This document shows positions 7,372-15,567 of a DNA stretch of 64,000 bases, one piece after another. A program made the position numbers and the translations under genes. This DNA is from Pseudomonas siliginis. Its GTDB lineage: Bacteria; Pseudomonadota; Gammaproteobacteria; Pseudomonadales; Pseudomonadaceae. Within the stretch, counting starts at the first letter, position 1, and the number at the start of each line of letters is the position of its first letter. The stretch spans positions 62,001 through 126,000 of the forward strand of contig NZ_JAHSTW010000013.1 of assembly GCF_019145195.1 (NCBI RefSeq). Direction: 5' to 3'. The notes under the pieces are model-generated. The model was not told the origin of the DNA and did not search any database. It was given only the letters and a program-made list of their open reading frames with translations.

Positions 7372-8499
7372 ATGCCTGCCACTTTTACCCGAAGCGCTCT
7401 GGTGCTGAGTCTGTTGTTCGGCCTCGGTCAGGCGCATGCCGCCAGCCACCCCGAGCCCAAGGCAATCGCTGCCGCCCATGGCATTCCGCATCCGGCGGTG
7501 ATTGCCCACCGTGGCGCGTCGTTCGATGCCCCGGAATCCACCGCTGCGGCCTACAAACTTGCCCGTGACCTCGGCGCCGATTACCTGGAAATGGATTTGC
7601 AGCGCAGCAAGGACGGCGTGCTCTTCGCCCTGCACGACGACAACCTGCAACGCACCACCGACGTCGCCAGCAAATTCCCCGAGCGCAAGGACAGCCCGGC
7701 CACCGCGTTCACCATGGCCGAACTGAAAACCCTCGATGCCGGCAGCTGGTTCAACAGCAAATATCCTGACCGCGCACGCCCCTCCTACGCCGGGCTGAAG
7801 ATTCTTACCCTCGATGAAATCATCGACATCGCCCGCGCCAACCCGCAGCACAAGCCGGGCCTGTACATCGAAACCAAAGAGCCGCAGCTGTTTCCCGGCA
7901 TCGAACATGACCTCAAGGAAAAACTGCAGGATCGCGGCTGGCTCAGTCCGGCCGGTTCGAAACTGGCGAAAAGTGCGCTCGGCGTCGGTCAGGGCAAAGG
8001 CAAGGTGATCCTGCAGACCTTCGATAAAAACAGCCTGCAATTGCTGGAAAAGGAAATGCCGCAAGTGCCGAAGATTCTGCTGTTGTGGGTCGGCGAAGGC
8101 AGCATCGAGCCTAAATCTGCGGTGACGTTTGCCGCGTCCGGCGAGAAAGACAAAAACGTGTTCTACGGCAAACAGGAACCGAAGTCGGAAGCGGAATTCA
8201 AGCAATGGGTCGATTACGCCAAGGCCCAGGGCGCGATCGGCACCGGCCCTTCGGCGAAGCTGACTCAGGGTGGTGATCAGAGCTATTCCGACCTGGTGCA
8301 GCCATGGATGAATCAGTACACCCACGATCAGGGCATGCTGGTGCATGTTTATACGGTCGACGAGGCGGTGGACTACGAGAAAGTCATGGCGGCGGGTGTC
8401 GACGGCATCTTTACCAACCGCGCCAGTGAACTGTTGAAGTTTTACAAGCGTCCGGCTGTTGGCGGTGTTGATGAGGTTCTGAAGAAGAACGGTTTCTAA
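7372..8499 (+). CDS. glpQ: Periplasmic glycerophosphodiester phosphodiesterase
   Basis: The enzyme hydrolyses glycerophosphodiesters to glycerol-3-phosphate and an alcohol. The 375-residue precursor starts with a signal peptide (LVLSLLFGLGQAHA, cleavage near residue 23). The GDPD barrel shows the hallmark IAHRGASFDAPESTAAAY, with the catalytic His/Arg, then YLEMDLQRSKDGVLFALHDDNLQRTTDV, with the metal-binding Glu/Asp and second His. The C-terminal strand VHVYTVDEAVDYEKVMAAGVDGIFTNR closes the barrel. The length fits periplasmic GlpQ rather than the shorter cytoplasmic UgpQ. It is a single gene with a REP copy behind it. Confidence 0.92.
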   Translation: MPATFTRSALVLSLLFGLGQAHAASHPEPKAIAAAHGIPHPAVIAHRGASFDAPESTAAAYKLARDLGADYLEMDLQRSKDGVLFALHDDNLQRTTDVASKFPERKDSPATAFTMAELKTLDAGSWFNSKYPDRARPSYAGLKILTLDEIIDIARANPQHKPGLYIETKEPQLFPGIEHDLKEKLQDRGWLSPAGSKLAKSALGVGQGKGKVILQTFDKNSLQLLEKEMPQVPKILLLWVGEGSIEPKSAVTFAASGEKDKNVFYGKQEPKSEAEFKQWVDYAKAQGAIGTGPSAKLTQGGDQSYSDLVQPWMNQYTHDQGMLVHVYTVDEAVDYEKVMAAGVDGIFTNRASELLKFYKRPAVGGVDEVLKKNGF

Positions 8500-8519
8500 G
8501 TTGTTATCGAGTCGCCTGC

Positions 8520-8542
8520 TTCGCGAGCAGGCTCGCTCCCAC
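8520..8542. repeat. Single REP sequence
   Basis: A lone 23-bp REP copy 20 bp after the glpQ stop codon; it may protect or end the glpQ message. Confidence 0.9.
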
Positions 8543-8655
8543 AAAGAGCAGTTTTATCGCGAAGCAGAGATTTAAGGGTGAGTTAAGTTGCGCTGGTTAA
8601 TCTGAACCCACTTACACAGATCAACCACTTCAACGCACTGCCAAGGAATGAACCG

Positions 8656-8961
8656 ATGAAAACTTTGACTGCCCTGTTTACCGCCGCTGCCCTGACCCTC
8701 ACCGCTGGCCTGGCTCAGGCTGATGTTCGCATCGACCAGATCCCGCAACTGGTCAAGGACGGCAAGATCAAGTCGCTGGAATCGATGAACGCCGAAGCAC
8801 TGAAACTGCACCCGGGCGCAACGATTACCGACACCGACCTGGATAACCACTTCAATGGTTATGAGTATGAAGTTGAACTTAAAACTGCTGACGGCAAAGA
8901 GTTCGACGTGGACTTTGATGCCACCACCGGTAAAGTGCTGAGCGACAAGCAAGATACTTGA
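8656..8961 (+). CDS. Periplasmic PepSY-domain protein
   Basis: A 101-residue protein with a clear signal peptide (MKTLTALFTAAALTLTAGLAQA, cleaved before DVRIDQ). The mature part is one PepSY domain: a helix SLESMNAEALKLHPGATITDTDLD, then the paired strands GYEYEVELKTADGKEFDVDFDATTGKVLS. PepSY proteins of this size inhibit or modulate proteases or act in envelope signalling. It is a single gene ending in a strong terminator. GGAATG lies before the ATG as a weak ribosome site. Confidence 0.9.
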   Translation: MKTLTALFTAAALTLTAGLAQADVRIDQIPQLVKDGKIKSLESMNAEALKLHPGATITDTDLDNHFNGYEYEVELKTADGKEFDVDFDATTGKVLSDKQDT

Positions 8962-8974
8962 TAGACCGCTGTTA

Positions 8975-9010
8975 AAGAGCCGCACGATTGAAAAATCGTG
9001 CGGCTTTTTC
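8975..9010 (+). terminator. Rho-independent terminator of the PepSY gene
   Basis: An 11-bp stem GCCGCACGATT / AATCGTGCGGC with a 4-base loop is followed by TTTTTC, 14 bp after the stop codon. Confidence 0.92.
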
Positions 9011-9028
9011 ATGCCTGCCGTAAATCAT

Positions 9029-9106
9029 GTGGGAGCGAGCCTGCTCGCGAAAGCGGAGTGTCAGCGACATCAATGTTGACTGTTCCACCGTTATCGCGAG
9101 CAGGCG
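9029..9106. repeat. REP copy with a decayed partner
   Basis: A full 23-bp REP copy lies at 9029-9051. An inverted, damaged copy follows near 9093-9106 (TCGCGAGCAGGCGAGG), so this is a REP doublet whose second arm has lost its CTCCCAC end. Confidence 0.75.
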
Positions 9107-9143
9107 AGGACCTACGAAAGTTGCCGGACGCTTGAACTCGCAA

Positions 9144-10766
9144 TCAAGCACTCAACCGCGCCGTCACCTCGTTCAACTGCCCCGACAACCCATGCAGGTT
9201 CTGACTCGCACTTTCGGTGCGCTGCACGTTGTCGAGGTTGGTGCTGGCAATCGCGGTGATTTCAGTCAGGTTGCGCGAGATATCCTCGGCCACCGACGTC
9301 TGCTCTTCCGCCGCCGTGGCGATCTGCCGGTTCATGTCGCGAATCGCCTCCACCGCCAAGGTGATGCGCTCCAGCATCGCGCCGGCCTGGGTAACTTGCT
9401 CGACACTTTCATCACTGCGCGCCTGGCCGCTCTCGATAGCCTGCGCGGCATCGACAGCGCCGGTCTGCACGTTCTGAATGATCTGGTTGATCTCGATGAT
9501 CGACTCCGCCGTGCGCTGAGCGAGGTTGCGCACTTCATCGGCAACGACGGCAAAACCACGCCCGGCCTCACCCGCCCGCGCCGCTTCGATGGCTGCGTTG
9601 AGCGCCAGCAGATTGGTCTGTTCGGCGATGCCACGAATCACTTCCAGCACCTTGCCAATACGACCGCTGTCGGCTTCCAGTCGACGGATCACCGTGGCGG
9701 TGTTGGCGATCTCGCCGCGCATCTGCGTGATCGAGTGAATGGTGGTCTGCATGACCTTTTCACCCTGCTGCGCCGACTGATCGGCATCGTCAGCGGCACG
9801 CGCGGCATCGGCGGCATGACGGGCGACTTCCTGCGCCGTGGCGGACATTTCATTCATCGCCGTGGCCACTTGATCAGTGCGGTTGAATTGCTCGCTGGTG
9901 CCGCCGGCCATGGTCGTGGCAATGGCGTTCAACTCGCCGCTGGCGCTGTCCAGATCACCGGCGCTGCGTTGCAAGCGAGTGAAGGTGTCAGCCAGAAAAT
10001 CGCGCAGAGTGTTCGCTGCGGCAGCGAGGTTGCCCAGTTCATCGCGACGCTCGCTGACAACACGTTCAGCCAACTGGCCACGGCTCAAGCGGGTGACGTA
10101 ATCGATGAGGTTGCGGATCGGCTCGATCAGGTTGCGGCTGACCAGCCACAGGCTCAGCAGACCGATCAACAAGCCTGACGCGAGCATCACCAACAGGCCC
10201 AGCCACACGGTGCGCTCAGCGCTGGCACTGATCAACGCCGATTGCGCGGTGCCCTGCTCGCGCAGCTCGGCGACCAGTGCGCTCATCTGCTCGCTGGTGG
10301 CGCGATCAACGCCTTTGACCGCTGCGTCGCCGGCGCTCGGATCACCACCGGCAGCCACGTAGGCATCGCGGCCGTTCTGGTAGGCCGCGCCCAACTGGCG
10401 ATGCTCCTCGCGCAAGCGTTCAATGCGTGACTTGAGAGTTGCCTCGATGCCTTTCTGGCCGGCCAGTTCGCCGAGAATGTTCTGCACGTCGCGCTGACGC
10501 TCTTCGAACTGGCTCCAGTATTTCGCCAGATCCGCCGGTTGCTTGCCGCGCAGCAGGACGTTTTTCCATTCCTGCACCTGCACTTTGAATTGCAGGTTGG
10601 CTTCATCGATCAGTTGCGAAGTGTGCAACGGGCCGGCGATCAACTGGCTATAGCTTTGCACGCCGTTGGAGAGGAAATGAAAGCAGGCCAGCGCGATCAA
10701 CAATATCGCCAGCAGACTGCCGCTCAGCAGGGCGAGAATTTGCGTTCTCAGGGATTTTTGCAGCAT
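9144..10766 (-). CDS. Membrane methyl-accepting chemotaxis protein
   Basis: A 540-residue receptor from the ATG at 10766. TM1 is at about residues 8-30 (ILALLSGSLLAILLIALACF), followed by a periplasmic helical sensor of about 150 residues, TM2 near 186-208 (VWLGLLVMLASGLLIGLLSLWLV), a HAMP domain (NLIEPIRNLIDYVTRLSRGQL), and the long MCP signalling hairpin with the tip EQTNLLALNAAIEAARAGEAGRGFAVVADEVRNLA. The periplasmic part resembles a four-helix-bundle-type sensor; the ligand cannot be predicted. It is divergent from zntB and shares about 280 bp of promoter region with it. Confidence 0.92.
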   Translation of the reverse strand: MLQKSLRTQILALLSGSLLAILLIALACFHFLSNGVQSYSQLIAGPLHTSQLIDEANLQFKVQVQEWKNVLLRGKQPADLAKYWSQFEERQRDVQNILGELAGQKGIEATLKSRIERLREEHRQLGAAYQNGRDAYVAAGGDPSAGDAAVKGVDRATSEQMSALVAELREQGTAQSALISASAERTVWLGLLVMLASGLLIGLLSLWLVSRNLIEPIRNLIDYVTRLSRGQLAERVVSERRDELGNLAAAANTLRDFLADTFTRLQRSAGDLDSASGELNAIATTMAGGTSEQFNRTDQVATAMNEMSATAQEVARHAADAARAADDADQSAQQGEKVMQTTIHSITQMRGEIANTATVIRRLEADSGRIGKVLEVIRGIAEQTNLLALNAAIEAARAGEAGRGFAVVADEVRNLAQRTAESIIEINQIIQNVQTGAVDAAQAIESGQARSDESVEQVTQAGAMLERITLAVEAIRDMNRQIATAAEEQTSVAEDISRNLTEITAIASTNLDNVQRTESASQNLHGLSGQLNEVTARLSA

Positions 10767-11042
10767 TGCAAGGTACTCGAAGCAGGGATGAGGCACGCCC
10801 GAGCGGACGTGAAAAATGGCCGGACTTCCCTGTCGACGTACCATGGCCAAGGGCCGATGGCGCGCAACCTAACTCACCTGAGATCGGCGCGCCAGAGCGC
10901 TTCTTGAGAATCTTCCGACAGTCGGTAACGCGTTGATTTGCAGTCACTTTACTGTCACAAAACGGTCATGTTGGCTTGCGATCATGCCGCTCAGGTGAAC
11001 CTGAAAATCCCCCACCAGACACCCTCCTCCCAGCGAGCCGCC

Positions 11043-12065
11043 ATGAACCACAGCCTCGATATCAGCCATCGCGCCCCGGACCTGTTTGGCTTGCTCTACG
11101 GCTTTCGCTTCCTGCCCGGTGAGCGCGGGCGCGAGATCGATTCGGCAACGGCCTTGCGCTACTTGCAGGACGACGGCGACAGCGAAGAATTTCTCTGGCT
11201 GCACCTGAACCTGGCCCACGCCGCGTGCGAGCGCTGGATGAAAAGTCATCTGCAATTACCCGAGGAGTTTTTCGAAGCGCTGCACGAAGGTTCGCGTTCG
11301 ACGCGCATCGAGCATGTCGATTCGGCGCTGCTGGCGGTGGTCAACGATGTGGTGTTCAACCTCAGCAGCATGGTCTCCTCCGACGTGTCGACGCTGTGGG
11401 TCTGCGTGCGCAGCAAACTGATCGTCAGCGCGCGCCTGCAACCGCTGCACTCGGTGGACAAGTTGCGCTCGTCGGTGAAGGCCGGCGAATGCTTTCGCTC
11501 GCCCTCGGAACTGCTCGTGCATTTGCTGCGCGATCAGGGCGAAGTGCTGACGCAGATCGTGCGCAAGACCAGCCTGAGTGTCGATCAGGTCGAAGACGAA
11601 CTGCTCTCCTCGCGCCTGTCGACCAACCGCGCCGAACTTGGCGCCAACCGTCGCGTGCTGGTGCGCCTGCAACGGCTGTTGGCGCTGGAGCCAGGGTCGT
11701 TGCTGCGCCTGCTCAATCGTCCGCCGCCGTGGTTGCAGAAGGAGGACGTCAAGGAGTTGCGCAAATCCACCGAGGAGTTTGCGCTGATCATCAACGACCT
11801 CACCGCCCTCGGCGAACGGATCAAACTGTTGCAGGAAGAAATCGCCGCCAACCTCAACGAACAAAGCAACCGCACGCTGTTCACCCTGACGGTGGTGACG
11901 GTGCTGGCCTTGCCGATCAACATCATTGCCGGTTTTTTCGGCATGAATGTGGGGGGTGTGCCGCTTTCGCAGGACCCGCACGGGTTTTGGGTGCTGGTCG
12001 CGCTGGTGGCGACGTTCACCGTGATTGCCGGGCGCTGGGCGTTTCGCAAGCGTGGGGATCATTGA
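11043..12065 (+). CDS. zntB: CorA-family zinc transporter ZntB
   Basis: A 340-residue inner-membrane channel of the CorA superfamily. The long N-terminal cytoplasmic domain ends in a stalk helix, then two C-terminal membrane helices follow (TLTVVTVLALPINIIAGFFGMN and FWVLVALVATFTVIAGRWAF). The pore motif GMNVGGVP is the variant of GMN found in ZntB rather than in Mg-transporting CorA. I start at the ATG at 11043 (MNHSLDISHR); the frame is open back to 10938 but without homology. It is a single gene ending at a REP doublet. The ion is inferred from family only. Confidence 0.88.
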   Translation: MNHSLDISHRAPDLFGLLYGFRFLPGERGREIDSATALRYLQDDGDSEEFLWLHLNLAHAACERWMKSHLQLPEEFFEALHEGSRSTRIEHVDSALLAVVNDVVFNLSSMVSSDVSTLWVCVRSKLIVSARLQPLHSVDKLRSSVKAGECFRSPSELLVHLLRDQGEVLTQIVRKTSLSVDQVEDELLSSRLSTNRAELGANRRVLVRLQRLLALEPGSLLRLLNRPPPWLQKEDVKELRKSTEEFALIINDLTALGERIKLLQEEIAANLNEQSNRTLFTLTVVTVLALPINIIAGFFGMNVGGVPLSQDPHGFWVLVALVATFTVIAGRWAFRKRGDH

Positions 12066-12096
12066 GCGCAAATCCCACACACAAGACAGTCCCCCT

Positions 12097-12183
12097 GTGG
12101 GAGCGAGCCTGCTCGCGAAGTCGGTGTGTCAGATAAATCAATGTTGAATGACATGGCGCTTTCGCGAGCAGGCTCGCTCCCAC
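12097..12183. repeat. REP doublet (87-bp type)
   Basis: Two inverted REP copies (12097-12119 and 12161-12183) flank a 41-bp spacer that contains GTGTCAG and TGACA arms. The same length and spacer pattern recurs at six other places in the window. Confidence 0.92.
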
Positions 12184-12202
12184 AGGGGCAATGTGCTCAA
12201 TG

Positions 12203-13099
12203 TCAGAGCGTTGAACGTACGACCTCGCCGAGCCAATCCATAAACACCCGCACCCGCAGCGGCAAATGCCGTTGCCGCGCGTACAACAACGAAATCGCCA
12301 TCGGCGGTGCGGTGTGTTGTGGCAGTACGGTCACCAGTTCGCCATTTTCCAGATGCGGCTGCATGCCGGTGCGCGGTACCTGCGTCAGGCCGAAGCCGCC
12401 CAGGCACGCCGCTTCATAGGCATCGGTGCTGTTGACCGTGACACTGCCGGCCATCGCCACGCGCCGCACTTCACCACCCTCCTCATACACAAACCCTTCA
12501 GAACGCGAGCCCAGTACGCCGACGTAATGCACCAGCCGATGCTGCGCCAGATCCTCGATGGTCTGCGGCACGCCGTAACGTTGCAGGTAAGCCGGGCTGG
12601 CGCAATTGACCATCGGGAAGTCGCCGAGATGCCGGGCGACCACCGACTGATCCGGCTGCGCGCCGATGCGCAATACGCAGTCGAAACCTTCGCTGAGCAG
12701 ATCGACGCGCCGGTCGGTACTGCTGATTTCCATCTGCAGATTCGGGTGGCGATCCATGAATTCCGGCAGGCGCGGCATGATCAGACGTCGCGCGAGAATG
12801 TTCGGCATGTCGACCCGGATGCGCCCGGTCAGCGACGCCTCGTCCTGACGAAAAAGCCCTTCGATCTCATCCATGTGCGAAAGCAAGTCCTTGCTGCGCT
12901 CATACAGCACCAGTCCATCCTGAGTGGCCTGCACCTTGCGCGTGGTGCGCTGCAACAGCCGCGTGCCCAGCAGAGCTTCGAGTGCCTGCACTTGTTCGGA
13001 AACCGTCGAGCGCGGCAGGCCGAGGCTGTCCCCGGCGAGAGTGAAACTCGACAGTTCGCTGACCCGGACGAAGGTGCGCAGCAGTTCCAATTTGTTCAT
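12203..13099 (-). CDS. LysR-family regulator of the divergent SDR gene
   Basis: A 298-residue protein from the ATG at 13099 (MNKLELLRTFVRVSELSSFT). The HTH reads FTLAGDSLGLPRSTVSEQVQALEALLG, and the effector domain follows from GRIRVDMPNILARRLIMPRL. It belongs to the large group of LysR proteins (DhcR/AaeR-like) that sit divergent to oxidoreductases. The neighbour at 13221 is an SDR, and a T-N11-A-type dyad lies between them, so it likely controls that gene and itself. The frame upstream of 13099 overlaps the SDR gene and was discarded. Confidence 0.9.
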   Translation of the reverse strand: MNKLELLRTFVRVSELSSFTLAGDSLGLPRSTVSEQVQALEALLGTRLLQRTTRKVQATQDGLVLYERSKDLLSHMDEIEGLFRQDEASLTGRIRVDMPNILARRLIMPRLPEFMDRHPNLQMEISSTDRRVDLLSEGFDCVLRIGAQPDQSVVARHLGDFPMVNCASPAYLQRYGVPQTIEDLAQHRLVHYVGVLGSRSEGFVYEEGGEVRRVAMAGSVTVNSTDAYEAACLGGFGLTQVPRTGMQPHLENGELVTVLPQHTAPPMAISLLYARQRHLPLRVRVFMDWLGEVVRSTL

Positions 13100-13154
13100 G
13101 GCGAGCCCCGGTGATTGTTCGGCTGAGCCGATCAGTGATTCCGCTTTTGCCGTG

Positions 13155-13177
13155 TTTATCACCTCAGGGCGGATAAA
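13155..13177. promoter_or_regulatory. Candidate LysR box between LysR and SDR genes
   Basis: TTTATC-N11-GATAAA is a perfect 6-bp inverted repeat with the T-N11-A geometry of LysR sites, centred 55 bp before the SDR start and 67 bp before the LysR start. Confidence 0.5.
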
Positions 13178-13220
13178 TAAACTTCTTCCATCCCCACTCA
13201 ACGCAATCGAGGAAGTCAGC

Positions 13221-13979
13221 ATGAATCGCAAAATCGCACTGATCACTGGCGCCAGTCGTGGCCTGGGCCGCAGCGCCGCCCTGCACCTCGCCGCGCAAGG
13301 CATCGACATCATCGGCACCTACAACAGCCGCGCCGACGAGGCCCAGGCGCTGGTCACTGAATTGCAGGCACTCGGCGCGAAAGCGGCGATGCTGCAGCTG
13401 GACGTCGGCCACAGCGACAACTTCGCCGCGTTTGCCGCGCAGGTTGAACAGGTATTGGGGCAAACCTTTGAGCGTCAGCGCTTTGATTTCCTGATCAACA
13501 ATGCCGGGGTCGGCGTGCATGCGCTGTTCAGCGAAACCACCCCGGAGCAGTTCGATCTGCTGATGAACGTGCAGTTGAAAGGGCCGTTTTTCCTGACTCA
13601 GCAATTGCTGCCGCTGATTAATGACGGTGGGCGCATCATCAATATTTCCAGCGGCCTGACCCGCTTCAGCCTGCCGGGTTACGGCGCTTATGCGGCGATG
13701 AAAGGTGCGATGGAAGTGCTGACGCGTTATCAGGCGAAAGAGCTTGGCGCGCGGCAGATTGGCGTGAACGTTCTGGCGCCCGGTGCGATTGAAACCGATT
13801 TTGGCGGCGGCACGGTGCGCGATAACAGCGCGGTCAACGCGATGGTCGCCAGCAATACCGCGCTGGGTCGGGTCGGGCTTCCGGACGATATTGGCGGTGC
13901 ACTGGCGCTGCTGCTGTCGGAGGGTGGCCAGTGGATCAATGGTCAGCGGGTCGAGGCGTCCGGCGGCATGTTTCTCTGA
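13221..13979 (+). CDS. Short-chain dehydrogenase/reductase (SDR)
   Basis: A 252-residue classical SDR. The cofactor loop is TGASRGLG at residues 9-16, the NAG motif is LINNAGVG, the catalytic Ser is in NISSG, and the YxxxK pair is YAAMK. The C-terminal end GGQWINGQRVEASGGMFL is typical of FabG-like enzymes. The start codon has GAGGAAG 10 bp upstream. It is divergent from a LysR gene that probably regulates it. The substrate is unknown; it is likely an aldehyde or ketone detoxified or used with NADPH. Confidence 0.9.
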   Translation: MNRKIALITGASRGLGRSAALHLAAQGIDIIGTYNSRADEAQALVTELQALGAKAAMLQLDVGHSDNFAAFAAQVEQVLGQTFERQRFDFLINNAGVGVHALFSETTPEQFDLLMNVQLKGPFFLTQQLLPLINDGGRIINISSGLTRFSLPGYGAYAAMKGAMEVLTRYQAKELGARQIGVNVLAPGAIETDFGGGTVRDNSAVNAMVASNTALGRVGLPDDIGGALALLLSEGGQWINGQRVEASGGMFL

Positions 13980-13998
13980 CTTTGTGCACGATGACTCA

Positions 13999-14035
13999 CC
14001 TTTGTGGTGAGGGAATTTATCCCCTCACCACAGGT
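13999..14035. terminator. Palindrome between SDR and PACE genes, probable bidirectional terminator
   Basis: TGTGGTGAGGG / CCCCTCACCACA arms surround AATTTAT. The arms are the same sequence as the ends of the larger palindromic elements at 47187-47334 and 51948-52110, so this is the short form of that repeat family. Confidence 0.6.
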
Positions 14036-14040
14036 TTACC

Positions 14041-14478
14041 TCAGCTTTCACATGTGCGGCGAGCCATGAAGCGCTCGCGCAGGACGTCATAACCCCAGTG
14101 ATAGACATAGGTGTACGGCAGGAAGAACAGCAGCACGCCAATGTCGATCAACAACGCCTGCCACAGGCTGACCGACAGCCACCAGGCTATCAGCGGCACG
14201 CCCATCACGATCAGTCCACCTTCGAACAGCAACGCATGCACCAGCCGCACCCAGGCGTTGTGCGCCAGATTCATCCGCGCCAATGCACGGTCGAAGAAAC
14301 GGTTGAACACCACGTTCCACGCCAGCGCCAACAGCGCGATCAACACGGTCACCGCACCCATGTCGAGCAACGGCTTTTGCATGATCCAGGCGAGCAGCGG
14401 CGTGCAGATCAGGATGGCAAGAAACTCGAAACCAACCGCCTGGAAAACACGTTCGGTGATGGACTTGTGGGCAGTCAT
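14041..14478 (-). CDS. PACE-family efflux transporter
   Basis: A 145-residue inner-membrane protein made of two bacterial-transmembrane-pair halves (four helices: AVGFEFLAILICTPLLAWIM, LDMGAVTVLIALLALAWNVVFNRFFD, LVHALLFEGGLIVMGVPLIAWWL and LWQALLIDIGVLLFFLPYTYVYHWGYD). The motifs WNxxFNxxFD and FLPYTYVYHWGYD are family hallmarks. PACE members such as AceI export chlorhexidine and other cationic biocides or polyamines. The start at 14478 (MTAHKSITERV) fits the family. It is divergent from a LysR gene, an arrangement repeated at 25-26.5 kb. Confidence 0.92.
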   Translation of the reverse strand: MTAHKSITERVFQAVGFEFLAILICTPLLAWIMQKPLLDMGAVTVLIALLALAWNVVFNRFFDRALARMNLAHNAWVRLVHALLFEGGLIVMGVPLIAWWLSVSLWQALLIDIGVLLFFLPYTYVYHWGYDVLRERFMARRTCES

Positions 14479-14567
14479 GGCCTGACTCCTTGTTTGACGA
14501 TGGTTGCCATGATCCAACTGAATACCGATACTTCATAATCAATAACCATCGATCAGGGCGATAGCTC

Positions 14568-15422
14568 ATGGCTTCGCAGGAAGTGCTGTTGGCATTTGTC
14601 CAGGCAGCGACGCAGGGCTCATTTTCCGCAGCAGCGCGCAAACTGGGGCGCAGTCAGTCGACCATCAGCGCGGCGGTCGCCAGTCTGGAGATTGATCTGG
14701 ATTTGCAGCTGTTCGACCGCAGCAGCCGCAAGCCCACGCTCACCCCCGCCGGCCACGTCATGCTGCAGAAAGCCGAGGCGATTCTGGCCGCCACCAGTCG
14801 CTTGGAGATGAGCGCGCGGCAATTGGCCCAAGGTGTGGAACCGAAACTGACCGTGGCGATTTCCGACACTTATCAGTCGTATCGTTTCGAGGCGGCGCTG
14901 GTGGATTTCGAGCAGCGTTATCCGGAGCTTGAGCTGGAATGCCTGATTGCCGAATGCGAAGACCTGATCGAACTGGTCCAGCGCGGCCGGGCGCATCTGG
15001 CCTTCGCGGAAATGCAGGACAACTACCCGCCGGATCTTGTGACCTCCACTGTGGCCGAGCGCACGGAGATTGCCTTGTTCGTCAGCCGCGAGCATGCGTT
15101 GGCGAAGCTTGAGCATGTGGATCAGCAGATCCTCGAGCAACATCGCGAATTGCGGCTGGCGACCATCGTCAATCCGTATGACAGCCGTGGCAAAGGCCGG
15201 GTGTGGTCGGCGCCGAGTTATCTGATGCTGCTGGAAATGGCTGAAAAGGGTTTTGGCTGGGCACCACTGCCGAGGTGGCTGGTGCAGCGTTATGCCAATG
15301 ATTTGCTGATAGAGCTCGACGTGCGCGGCTGGCCGAAACCGGTGTTTGTAGATGCGTTGTGGTCGCGCTTGTATCCGCCGGGGCCGGCGGGGAGCTGGTT
15401 GCTCAGCAAGATGCTCGAATAA
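14568..15422 (+). CDS. LysR-family regulator paired with PACE transporter
   Basis: A 284-residue LysR protein with the HTH at residues 15-50 (GSFSAAARKLGRSQSTISAAVASLEIDLDLQLFDR) and an effector domain from about residue 90. It starts 90 bp from the PACE gene on the other strand and most likely controls it, as in the known AceR/AceI pair. The LysR gene of the second PACE pair (25050-25922) has the same layout (GSFSAAARQLGKVPSAVSMGIANLEAELGYPLFDR), so the two appear to be paralogues. Confidence 0.9.
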   Translation: MASQEVLLAFVQAATQGSFSAAARKLGRSQSTISAAVASLEIDLDLQLFDRSSRKPTLTPAGHVMLQKAEAILAATSRLEMSARQLAQGVEPKLTVAISDTYQSYRFEAALVDFEQRYPELELECLIAECEDLIELVQRGRAHLAFAEMQDNYPPDLVTSTVAERTEIALFVSREHALAKLEHVDQQILEQHRELRLATIVNPYDSRGKGRVWSAPSYLMLLEMAEKGFGWAPLPRWLVQRYANDLLIELDVRGWPKPVFVDALWSRLYPPGPAGSWLLSKMLE

Positions 15423-15435
15423 GCGGTGCTGCCAT

Positions 15436-15538
15436 TCGCGAGCAGGCTCGCTCCCACACTTGAAATGCGCTCACCTGTGGGAGCGAGCCTTCCAAAAGTG
15501 AAATGCAATCACCTGTGGGAGCGAGCCTGCTCGCGAAA
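15436..15538. repeat. Triple REP array, middle copy decayed
   Basis: A full inverted copy at 15436-15458, a truncated direct copy at 15478-15492 (GTGGGAGCGAGCCTT) and a full direct copy at 15516-15538. The sequence after the truncated copy repeats the segment before it (AAATGC, then TCACCTGTGGGAG), which points to a local duplication. Confidence 0.85.
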
Positions 15539-15567
15539 GGGCCAGCCGCACCGACGCAGCTTCCAGA

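Noticed and set aside
9027..10178. 383-codon plus-strand frame opposite the membrane chemoreceptor
   Set aside because: It begins inside a REP sequence and is the complement of a well-supported MCP gene; long opposite frames are common in GC-rich DNA.
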